Source: Candidatus Heimdallarchaeota archaeon (GTDB lineage Archaea > Asgardarchaeota > Heimdallarchaeia > Heimdallarchaeales > Heimdallarchaeaceae). Taken from it: a stretch of 7,237 bases of DNA. Below the pieces are notes generated by a model. That model was not told where the DNA came from, did not search any database, and worked only from the letters and a program-made list of their open reading frames with translations. Shown in pieces: positions 1 through 5,731 of the stretch. A program made the translations under genes and the position numbers. The DNA is taken from the NCBI GenBank assembly GCA_023139025.1, contig JAGLOH010000106.1, forward strand, positions 1 to 7,237, in the 5' to 3' direction. How positions within the stretch are numbered: position 1 is the stretch's first letter; each line of letters starts with the position of its first letter.

Positions 1-1
1 A

Positions 2-2056
2 GCTATAGCTATACTAGATACAGGAATTGATGATACTCATCCTGACTCTAACTTCAATGTAGTTTATTGGCAAGATTTTGTAGGCGTCGATCATATAGCT
101 ACAGGCGATGAATATGCAACACTGACGGATAAAGGTGAACATGGCACACATGTTGCTAGTATAGCTGCTTCAAATGGTGCTTCTAGCAGTACTTCTATTA
201 TTAAGGTACAAGATTCAGGCTATTTTCATACAACTGATAATTGGTATTGGCGATACTCTTGGTTCTATCTACCCACAGCTCAAAGTGTGACAGTTTATTA
301 TACTTGGGAAGGTGGAGGTTCAACATATATAGGCTTTGTAGATTCTACATCTTCATGGGTTACAGGGAGTGCAAATGATCCTTCTTCACCAGGTGTTTTT
401 TCATATGCCTTTCCTACATCAGGATGGTATGCTGTTGTTTATGGTAATGGAGTGGGTGCGGGAGGTCACTATTTCTCAGGAGAAGTGGTTTACAATACTG
501 GTTGGACAAACCCTTACGTTGATAGTCATGGAGCTCTTACTGGTGTCGCACCAGATAGTAATATCGTCGGTTTAAAGGTTCTAGACGATAGGGGAATAGG
601 TCCAACTAACTCACTCATTGCTGCACTTCAGTGGTTATTTGATTATGGTCAATCTTACAATGTGACAGTTGTAAATATGTCAATAGGCTGGCCTACTGTT
701 GTCTCATCAATAGATTCAGCTGTTACTTCATTAGTCAGAAACAAAGGTATAGTCTGTGTCGTTTCAGCTGGGAATGATGGAACGTCTTCAGGAGGAATCA
801 TGTCACCTGGTTCATGTCCAGATGCAATAACTGTAGGTGCTGTAAACAAAGCTAGTGAGATAACATATTACAGTAGTAATGGTCATATTAGTCAAGCTTT
901 CTTAAGACCAGATGTTGTGGCACCAGGAGGTAGTTTTGCAAGTTCTGGTAGTTCTGCAATTCATCAGCCGATTATAGCAGCTGATAGTAACGATGCTGAT
1001 GAGGCTTACTCCTATAATACAGATATAACATATCCTCCTAGAACTGATTACTATGTCAATAATTATAGAGGATTTCAAGGAACCTCCATGGCATCCCCAT
1101 TCGTAGCAGGATTAGCTCAGCTTGTAGTTGATGCTATGATACAAGAAGAAGGATCATATACTTACTCTTGGGAAACTGCTAAGAAGATCAAACAAATCAT
1201 CTGTATGAGTACAAGTGAGGTTTACAACATCGAAGGTTCAATCGCTACAGGAGGCGAACTCTATGATGGTGATGGTGACGCAATAGCGCAACTCCCTCTT
1301 CTCAATCGTAATAGTAAAGATTTTACTGAAGGTTGGGGACTTGTTTCTGTAGAAGGTGCCATCCAAGCTGTAACTAGGTGGTTATCTGTTGGTATAACTG
1401 AAGTAATTACTCTCTCAGGACGTCAATATGGTACCCATGTAGCTGTAAGACAAATCAACCTTGAAGCTGATAAAATTTACAGAATGTTTGGAGATTTTAA
1501 TGTTGGGACATTTACAGATGCTGATTTGTTCTTGATGGACACTGACCCTACTCAATATGGAGATCCAATAATTAGAGCAGAATGTATTCTAGGGGTTGTT
1601 GCTAATGAATCAACAGTATTTAGTGTACCAAGTGATGATACCTACTACCTTGTTGTCAAGTGGGTAGATGGAATATATGATGGTTCTTGCAGCGTGGAAA
1701 TAAGTGAAATTGTCTCACTAACTTCGCATTCAAATGGTGACACATTTTTTTCAGATACAGTACTTACTTTTGATGTTGACCCAACAGATTTAAACTGGAT
1801 ACAATATCAAGTAGATGCAGAACCGTTAACCTCATTTGATGCTCCATATGAAATAGTAGTTCCAGGACCAGATGGTCTTCATACAGTTGCAATTCAAGTA
1901 CAACACAGTATAAGAGGTATACTTCAGATTTCCTTTACTTTTACTATAGATGATACATCTAAACCAACAACTACAGATTACTCAAAAGTAAGTGTAATTA
2001 TAACGGCAGTAGTTTCTATGAGTTTTCTACTAACTAGGAAGAAGAAAAAATCCTAG
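2..2056 (+). CDS. Secreted, membrane-anchored subtilisin-like serine protease (S8 family), 5' truncated
   Basis: The frame is open from base 2, so the gene begins upstream of the window; the GTG at 287 is an internal valine. 684 residues are visible. The S8 triad is complete: Asp6 in LDTGID, His47 in HGTHVA and Ser362 in GTSMASP, with oxyanion Asn258 in SAGNDG. His47 and Asn258 lie 211 residues apart, about 120 more than in subtilisin. The extra segment (about 60-180) is rich in Tyr, Trp, Gly and Ser and looks like a beta-sandwich of the pre-peptidase C-terminal (PPC) type. After the catalytic core (to about 460) come a second PPC-like segment (about 467-570) and an Ig-like segment (about 571-648). 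The end is a Thr-rich linker, a short hydrophobic stretch (663-677) and RKKKKS, which fits a surface anchor with the basic tail in the cytoplasm. Protease assignment is firm; the accessory folds are inferred from composition. A signal peptide would be off-window. Substrate is unknown. Confidence 0.95.
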   Translation, partial: AIAILDTGIDDTHPDSNFNVVYWQDFVGVDHIATGDEYATLTDKGEHGTHVASIAASNGASSSTSIIKVQDSGYFHTTDNWYWRYSWFYLPTAQSVTVYYTWEGGGSTYIGFVDSTSSWVTGSANDPSSPGVFSYAFPTSGWYAVVYGNGVGAGGHYFSGEVVYNTGWTNPYVDSHGALTGVAPDSNIVGLKVLDDRGIGPTNSLIAALQWLFDYGQSYNVTVVNMSIGWPTVVSSIDSAVTSLVRNKGIVCVVSAGNDGTSSGGIMSPGSCPDAITVGAVNKASEITYYSSNGHISQAFLRPDVVAPGGSFASSGSSAIHQPIIAADSNDADEAYSYNTDITYPPRTDYYVNNYRGFQGTSMASPFVAGLAQLVVDAMIQEEGSYTYSWETAKKIKQIICMSTSEVYNIEGSIATGGELYDGDGDAIAQLPLLNRNSKDFTEGWGLVSVEGAIQAVTRWLSVGITEVITLSGRQYGTHVAVRQINLEADKIYRMFGDFNVGTFTDADLFLMDTDPTQYGDPIIRAECILGVVANESTVFSVPSDDTYYLVVKWVDGIYDGSCSVEISEIVSLTSHSNGDTFFSDTVLTFDVDPTDLNWIQYQVDAEPLTSFDAPYEIVVPGPDGLHTVAIQVQHSIRGILQISFTFTIDDTSKPTTTDYSKVSVIITAVVSMSFLLTRKKKKS

Positions 2057-2059
2057 TTA

Positions 2060-2078
2060 ATTTATATTTTTTATTTTA
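2060..2078 (+). terminator. T-tract terminator of the subtilase gene
   Basis: Starting a few bases after the stop codon is a T-rich run with six and then four consecutive T (2067-2077) and no clear hairpin, the usual form of archaeal intrinsic terminators. It separates the plus-strand protease from the minus-strand gene that follows. Confidence 0.5.
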
Positions 2079-2099
2079 ACTTCTATTATCTTCTGGTTG

Positions 2100-2144
2100 T
2101 TACAGTAATTCTTCAAAAGTAGGTTCTTCCACTTCCTTCCCCAT
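2100..2144 (-). pseudogene. 14-codon reading frame starting MGKEV, possible remnant of a HEAT-gene paralogue
   Basis: On the minus strand an ATG at 2144 opens MGKEVEEPTFEELL followed by TAA. The first five residues equal those of the HEAT-repeat protein upstream (MGKEV), and the preceding 41 bases match that gene's own promoter and spacing. The TATA-like box (2167-2174) lies 23-30 bases before the ATG, so a leaderless mRNA could start here. After codon 5 there is no likeness to the HEAT gene. It may be the stump of a decayed tandem paralogue, or a real acidic micropeptide. Nothing else shows that it is translated. Confidence 0.3.
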
Positions 2145-2185
2145 AAAAGGAAACAATTTGTTCACTATTTATATCTGTTCTTCCT
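2131..2185 (-). repeat. Repeated gene junction, copy 1 (downstream of the HEAT gene)
   Basis: This 55-base segment matches 2935-2989 at 43 positions with no gap, 804 bases apart. The match is in two blocks: the start codon and first codons (2131-2144, 13 of 14) and the TATA region plus the end of the preceding reading frame (2161-2185, 24 of 25). The 15 bases between match poorly but have the same length. The stop codon of the HEAT gene (2169-2171) lies inside the repeat and overlaps the TATA-like box. Confidence 0.85.
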
Positions 2186-2948
2186 CCGATTTAGCAAATT
2201 TCCTCATGATGTATTCTTTAACATTTTCAGGTATGTCTCTAGCTTCAACCTGAGACAAGGCATAATTTTTTTCAAAATTAAACAACCCGATTCCAAATTC
2301 CATTTCAACACAAAGTTCAAGCAGTCTTTCTTCAAAGTAATCTTTCTTCTGTCCATTAGGATAAATCAATAGAGCATCTTGAACTGGTTTTATTACCTTT
2401 TCAAGTCCTAGGTCGATCAATAGTCTAATAATTTCAGTATTATCTCCTGGAGATTTTAATTTTGTAATGCATTCATCTAAGAATTCTTCTGCTTTATCAG
2501 CATCAATATCCTCGATGGTTTCAAACATTAGACTGGTATCTCTTTGATGAGGTTCTCTTGTTTCAACTTTTATGGTACCGTTATAAACTCCTTTTAGAGT
2601 ATCTATCATAAGGACAGCCAAAGATTTGTCATTAAAATGACGAAGAGATTCAGCTGCTATATATCTATTACCTCCAAATGGATCATGTAGATATTTTACT
2701 ATAAGGGGAATTGAGCTTTCATCACCGATTTTTCCCAAAATCCCAATAACTATGGCAAGGTAGGTATGTTTTACGTCATCACAATAGGAAAGAAGATCAT
2801 TTAATATTGTAACAGCTCTCTTATCACCAGTTTTTCGCAATTTTTCGATTAAGCCCCAATCGATAAAAGCACCTCTATCAATATACACTTGGGCTTCTTG
2901 AATAATTTCTTCTATCTCTTCAGACGAAAACTGCACTTCTTTCCCCAT
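2169..2948 (-). CDS. HEAT-repeat (PBS-lyase type) protein
   Basis: A soluble 259-residue protein with no signal peptide or membrane segment. Consecutive alpha-alpha repeats are visible: about 32-57, 62-90 (ILGKIGDESSIPLIVKYL, the classic HEAT form) and 94-120 (RYIAAESLRHF, then DKSLAVLMIDTL). Further helical, less regular repeats run to about 215. HEAT arrays are scaffolds for protein contacts, and no catalytic motif is seen, so function and partner are unknown. The start is well set: a TATA box lies 23-30 bases before the ATG, predicting a leaderless mRNA. The protein ends in KSEEEQI, and its stop codon sits in the copy of its own promoter described at 2131-2185. It is divergent from the TFIIB-like gene, sharing a control region of about 150 bases. 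Confidence is high for the gene and fair for the fold. Confidence 0.85.
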   Translation of the reverse strand: MGKEVQFSSEEIEEIIQEAQVYIDRGAFIDWGLIEKLRKTGDKRAVTILNDLLSYCDDVKHTYLAIVIGILGKIGDESSIPLIVKYLHDPFGGNRYIAAESLRHFNDKSLAVLMIDTLKGVYNGTIKVETREPHQRDTSLMFETIEDIDADKAEEFLDECITKLKSPGDNTEIIRLLIDLGLEKVIKPVQDALLIYPNGQKKDYFEERLLELCVEMEFGIGLFNFEKNYALSQVEARDIPENVKEYIMRKFAKSEEEQI

Positions 2949-2989
2949 AGCAGACTACTTCTCTTTCACTATTTATAACTGTTCTTCCT
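2935..2989 (-). repeat. Repeated gene junction, copy 2 (start of the HEAT gene)
   Basis: This is the upstream partner of 2131-2185 and contains the working promoter and first codons of the HEAT gene. Read on the minus strand just before the TATA box, the sequence gives SEKEEQL and a stop (2973-2975), close to the KSEEEQI-stop that ends the HEAT gene at the matching place in copy 1. This suggests that an older paralogue once ended here. The open stretch is only about 15 codons long. Confidence 0.85.
2971..2978 (-). promoter_or_regulatory. TATA box of the HEAT gene
   Basis: On the minus strand this reads TTATAAAT, ending 23 bases before the ATG at 2948. With the usual archaeal spacing, transcription would begin at or next to the start codon. 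The purine-rich GGAAGAACAG just upstream could serve as the BRE; it is conserved in the other junction copy. Confidence 0.6.
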
Positions 2990-3030
2990 TTTCTGATGGT
3001 ATATAAACCCCAAGTATTTTTTATGACCCA

Positions 3031-3052
3031 AACTGCAACCTAACTGCAACTT
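3031..3052. promoter_or_regulatory. Two 11-base direct repeats, candidate operator
   Basis: AACTGCAACCT (3031-3041) is followed at once by AACTGCAACTT (3042-3052), differing at one position. The 11-base period puts both copies on the same face of the helix. They lie 13 bases before the TATA box at 3066-3073, in the control region between two divergent genes, where an activator or repressor could bind. The binding protein is unknown. Confidence 0.45.
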
Positions 3053-3065
3053 TTCTAGTAAGTGA

Positions 3066-3073
3066 TTTATAAG
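3066..3073 (+). promoter_or_regulatory. TATA box of the 3120-4731 operon
   Basis: TTTATAAG lies 25-32 bases before the ATG at 3098 and about 47-54 before the ATG at 3120. The expected transcription start is near 3095-3100. This fits a leaderless start for the short frame at 3098, or a leader of about 22 bases before the long frame. Confidence 0.6.
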
Positions 3074-3097
3074 CAAATCAGAGCTGTTTAGCTAGAC

Positions 3098-3148
3098 ATG
3101 GCAAGAAGGTCTACATATTATGAGCGTCGTGGCAAGACAAAGATTTGA
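3098..3148 (+). CDS. Short basic upstream reading frame overlapping the TFIIB-like gene
   Basis: The first ATG after the TATA box opens MARRSTYYERRGKTKI and a TGA at 3146. It is 16 residues, strongly basic, and placed exactly where a leaderless transcript would start. It overlaps the first 29 bases of the long frame beginning at 3120. It may be a regulatory upstream frame whose translation affects the next start. It may instead be the true N-terminus of the long gene, split by a one-base error or frameshift. No homology is recognised. Confidence 0.3.
   Translation: MARRSTYYERRGKTKI
3105..3110 (+). promoter_or_regulatory. Shine-Dalgarno-like site for the ATG at 3120
   Basis: GAAGGT, one base off GGAGGT, ends 9 bases before the ATG at 3120. 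It favours internal initiation at 3120 over a frameshift from 3098. It lies inside the short frame, so ribosomes translating that frame would pass over it. Confidence 0.4.
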
Positions 3149-4016
3149 GGAACAAGGTGGTGTTTTAGGCACCTACCTTTCCCCTCATGATCTCTCACAA
3201 ATTTTAGCTCCTGGCATACGCAAAGCTAGTATTGTCAAGAGCTATTTTGTTAATCCTGAAGAAGATCGTACCAATCGCATCATGACTTTCATCGATCAGC
3301 TCTCTAACATTTTCTTGGAGTATTATCCTAGCAAAATTGTTACTGAGGTTATCATGCAATTCCAGAAGCTTTTACCTGATTTTCTTGAAGATTATGGTTC
3401 AAATAAATACTTCACCAAAAATCACGTTGCGAACCACTTTTTAGCACTGTTAGATTTCCGTCTAACTTTAGTGGGGAACAAGTTATCACCTAATCACATT
3501 GAACATGTTAGAGATTTTTTGGGGTTAAAGAAGGGTAAAATATTTAGTTATTTCTCTATGAAAAAGACACAATCTGAGCTTTTTGCTGCAGGTTACATCC
3601 AAAGAAAAAGGAATAATATTTTTAGTCCTATGCTGAAGAACAGGGTTACTCAGCTGATAAACGAGATTGTGCAATTTTCTCCTCAGAATGAGGGCACACT
3701 TGATTTTATTCAGAGGAAGGCTTTTGATCTTATTGATGATAGAATTATTCCCAAGATAGATGTTGAAGATGCTGCTTTAGTAATGGTTTCAAGTCTTCTT
3801 ACTTTGTATATCTCTGATAGAGGGATGATTCATGCTTACTGGATTCTACTGGAAAATAAGTATAAAGTAGATTTAGAATTTCTAAAAAGGAAGATCTACA
3901 GGTATCGTTCTTTAATAAAGAGGAAGAATGCGAATAATGAACTAGGTTTGGGTAATTTTGTGGAAAAGAGGAGTATAGAACATGGCAATACCTCCATTCA
4001 TTCTAGATATCTATGA
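3120..4016 (+). CDS. Putative divergent TFIIB-like protein with two cyclin-type folds
   Basis: The 298-residue soluble protein is highly helical and appears to hold two copies of a five-helix unit, about 51-150 and 172-268. Each looks like a cyclin/TFIIB repeat: a first helix (RIMTFIDQLSNIF; RVTQLINEIV), a middle helix in the place of the usual AAAxxY helix (NHVANHFLALLDFRL; EDAALVMVSSLLTLY), and a last helix ending in an aromatic-basic pattern (KGKIFSYFSMKK; LKRKIYRYRSLIK). There is no N-terminal zinc ribbon, so it is not an ordinary TFB; it may act as a regulator or an alternative initiation factor. This is fold-level inference with weak sequence identity. The start at 3120 is supported by GAAGGT; no earlier start exists in this frame after the stop at 3093. 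The last 35 bases overlap the next gene, suggesting coupled translation. The C-terminal 30 residues look unstructured. Confidence 0.75.
   Translation: MSVVARQRFEEQGGVLGTYLSPHDLSQILAPGIRKASIVKSYFVNPEEDRTNRIMTFIDQLSNIFLEYYPSKIVTEVIMQFQKLLPDFLEDYGSNKYFTKNHVANHFLALLDFRLTLVGNKLSPNHIEHVRDFLGLKKGKIFSYFSMKKTQSELFAAGYIQRKRNNIFSPMLKNRVTQLINEIVQFSPQNEGTLDFIQRKAFDLIDDRIIPKIDVEDAALVMVSSLLTLYISDRGMIHAYWILLENKYKVDLEFLKRKIYRYRSLIKRKNANNELGLGNFVEKRSIEHGNTSIHSRYL
3968..3973 (+). promoter_or_regulatory. Shine-Dalgarno site of the membrane protein gene
   Basis: GAGGAG lies 8 bases before the ATG at 3982, within the coding sequence of the preceding gene. It fixes the start despite the 35-base overlap and shows that this organism uses Shine-Dalgarno initiation for genes inside operons. 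Confidence 0.65.
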
Positions 4017-4731
4017 AGCATTCGTTGGAATATTTACAGGTGCTGCAAGAATAACTTTTCTTGCTCTCCTAGCCCTTTTCATAGCTAAGTTATTTTTTGA
4101 TGTTCTTTCTGATTGGTTATTCAGAGGATTGAAGAAATATCTCAACATCATCTTTTTCCCTGGGAGTTGGTTTCATATGCTCTGGCATTCACTCGCTATC
4201 AGAATGTTAGGATATGACATCAAGGTGAGTTTTCATATGAGCATGACGCTTCGAGATGTGTCAAGTCAGAGTCTTTCAGGCGATCTCAAAAATGTCTGGC
4301 ACGCTTTGTTGATTGGAATAGCTCCACTGATGAACATAGTTGTTGTCATTTTGCTTATCCAATTTCATCCTGACTTGATAGCTTTCTTTAACTGGATTAA
4401 TTTTCCCGTTGGTAGATGGCTTATAGTTTATCTCATAGTCTGCTTTTGCTTTTTTGCTCTTCCAGATTTTGCTGATCTTCTCCTTCCATTCACAACTGCA
4501 ACCGCTAAACACGCTGAGCTTATTTTCCTCTTTTTAGTAGGTCTTTTCTGCTTTATTGTAGCTATTGGCGTTTGGGGTTATTTCCTCCCTCTAATCAACT
4601 TCCTTCTTTACTGTATCGCCCTTATTTACTTGGCTGAGAAAGAAGTTTTCAATCGTAAAATCAAACCCTTCAAGAAGGGCTTTGAACCTGTTCCCAAAGA
4701 AGCCACTAAACCAGAGCAGATTGAAATATGA
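3982..4731 (+). CDS. Polytopic membrane protein resembling an inactive M50/site-2 protease
   Basis: The 249-residue protein has about five or six membrane segments: near 24-47, 105-127, 143-168 and two in 178-218, plus a possible one around 54-77. The segment PGSWFHMLWHSLAIRMLGYD (60-79) has the layout of M50-type proteases (PG...HExxHxxxxxxxGxxV), but position 66 is Met, giving HMLWH. A second stretch, GIAPLMNIVVV (112-122), resembles the GPLxN motif of the same family. Both histidines remain (65 and 69), but the catalytic glutamate is missing, so proteolysis is unlikely; a binding or regulatory pseudoprotease is possible. The tail (from about 220) is charged and likely cytoplasmic. The gene is in one operon with the TFIIB-like gene. 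The family link is inferred from motif spacing and could be chance in a His-containing membrane helix. Confidence 0.8.
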   Translation: MAIPPFILDIYEAFVGIFTGAARITFLALLALFIAKLFFDVLSDWLFRGLKKYLNIIFFPGSWFHMLWHSLAIRMLGYDIKVSFHMSMTLRDVSSQSLSGDLKNVWHALLIGIAPLMNIVVVILLIQFHPDLIAFFNWINFPVGRWLIVYLIVCFCFFALPDFADLLLPFTTATAKHAELIFLFLVGLFCFIVAIGVWGYFLPLINFLLYCIALIYLAEKEVFNRKIKPFKKGFEPVPKEATKPEQIEI

Positions 4732-4741
4732 CAGACAAAAC

Positions 4742-4749
4742 TTTTTATC
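4742..4749 (+). promoter_or_regulatory. Possible TATA box of the AbrB-winged helix gene
   Basis: TTTTTATC lies 34-41 bases before the ATG at 4783 and predicts a transcription start near 4772, with a leader of about ten bases. It is followed closely by the T-tract that probably ends the upstream operon. It is a weaker match than the boxes at 2971 and 3066. Confidence 0.35.
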
Positions 4750-4759
4750 TGGTAATTTG

Positions 4760-4770
4760 TCTTTTTTCTT
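4760..4770 (+). terminator. T-tract terminator of the 3120-4731 operon
   Basis: TCTTTTTTCTT, about 30 bases after the stop codon at 4731, is a hairpin-less T-tract of the archaeal type. It lies between the candidate TATA box and the start of the next gene, so it may attenuate read-through rather than fully end it. Confidence 0.35.
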
Positions 4771-4782
4771 ACTTTACTTAGA

Positions 4783-5730
4783 ATGGAAAGTGTTGAAATG
4801 AAGTTACCTTATACCTTTGAATCTTCTGTAACCTCTGCCAATCGAATTACTATTCCTACCATGCTTACCTACATAGATGCTGGTGACAGAATTGAAGGTT
4901 ATATTCAACTTCTAACTGATGATAAAACTTACCCTTTTGATAAAAAACTCTCTTCTTCTAGACACATAACCATTGGTCACATCAAATCTTTCCTCCCTGG
5001 TAAACAACTTCCTTCTCGTCTTCGAGTTACTATTCAGAAAATCCATAAATCCATCTCTGAAGCTTTAGAATTCAATCTTGTTAGTTATCGCGACATTAGA
5101 GGTAATTACACTATGAATTATTCTACTATCAAACCCTTAGCTTCTGAGCAGCTGCTGTTGGACAATTTCTCTCAAGATTTCTTCGTTGCTTTCTTTGATA
5201 ATGCTGAAGCTGAGTTTAACCAATTCCTCGAACCATTTTATGTTGAAGAGACTAAGAAATGGGTCTCTCCTGTTAACTTAATTATAGATGACGAGTTTGG
5301 TGCCAAAATTCCTGTGTTATTATTCCTTGTTCTTTCTCAAGATTACTACCAGAAATTTAATGACACTTTTTCTAAAATTGAGCACTTAATTCAGAGATTG
5401 AGTAACTGGATTTATGAACTTGATGACTTTAATATGGAAACACTCTCTAAATTATCTTCACAGCTTCAAGACATAATTGAGCATAATAAGGAACCCGCAT
5501 ATCTAGATATGAAAGCAATTCTTTCTTTACCTGACCTTCGGAGGGAAGTTGTTCTGATAGTTCTGAAAGAACATAGAAATGGAGGAATCACCTTAAATAC
5601 ACTCATAACCCAAACTAAAGAGACTAAACAGAAGGTTTCTGTTGAAATCTATGAGCTAGTTAAGGATGGAATTCTAAGGCAATTTGAAGATGGGGATTCT
5701 ACAATTATTGACACTCTTTGGAAAATCTGA
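4783..5730 (+). CDS. Putative DNA-binding regulator: two AbrB-like hairpins and a C-terminal winged helix
   Basis: The 315-residue soluble protein starts with an AbrB/SpoVT-like segment (12-45: VTSANRITIP, then GDRIEGYI), the pattern of swapped-hairpin DNA-binding domains. A second copy follows exactly 40 residues later: F12/F52, S18/S58 and ITI at 22-24/62-64 align without gaps, ending in LRVTI (80-84). Residues about 115-240 are mostly helical, acidic and not recognised. Residues about 246-313 look like a winged helix: REVVLIVLKEHRNGGITLNT, a recognition-type helix at KQKVSVEIYELVKDGIL, and a short wing. Together this suggests a transcription regulator, target unknown. A second ATG at 4798 (Met6) would lose nothing conserved; 4783 was kept as it fits the promoter. 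The stop is one base from the stop of the converging radical SAM gene, so the two mRNAs likely overlap at their 3' ends. Confidence 0.85.
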   Translation: MESVEMKLPYTFESSVTSANRITIPTMLTYIDAGDRIEGYIQLLTDDKTYPFDKKLSSSRHITIGHIKSFLPGKQLPSRLRVTIQKIHKSISEALEFNLVSYRDIRGNYTMNYSTIKPLASEQLLLDNFSQDFFVAFFDNAEAEFNQFLEPFYVEETKKWVSPVNLIIDDEFGAKIPVLLFLVLSQDYYQKFNDTFSKIEHLIQRLSNWIYELDDFNMETLSKLSSQLQDIIEHNKEPAYLDMKAILSLPDLRREVVLIVLKEHRNGGITLNTLITQTKETKQKVSVEIYELVKDGILRQFEDGDSTIIDTLWKI

Positions 5731-5731
5731 A

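Noticed and set aside
369..575. Plus-strand frame inside the subtilase gene
   Set aside because: It overlaps a clearly coding subtilase frame and gives a Met- and Leu-rich translation typical of a shadow.
655..849. Minus-strand frame opposite the subtilase gene
   Set aside because: It is antisense to the conserved catalytic region, with no promoter and no recognisable motif.
287..2056. Subtilase starting at the GTG at 287
   Set aside because: The same frame runs open to base 2 and holds the catalytic Asp and His motifs upstream of 287; the GTG codes an internal valine.
3000..3007. TATATAAA as a second promoter for either divergent gene
   Set aside because: It lies about 52-59 bases before the HEAT start and 91 or more before the short plus frame at 3098; the boxes at 2971 and 3066 fit leaderless starts much better.
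4276..4512. Minus-strand frame opposite the membrane protein gene
   Set aside because: It mirrors the hydrophobic coding strand and its translation lacks any motif; the plus strand carries the Shine-Dalgarno site and membrane segments.
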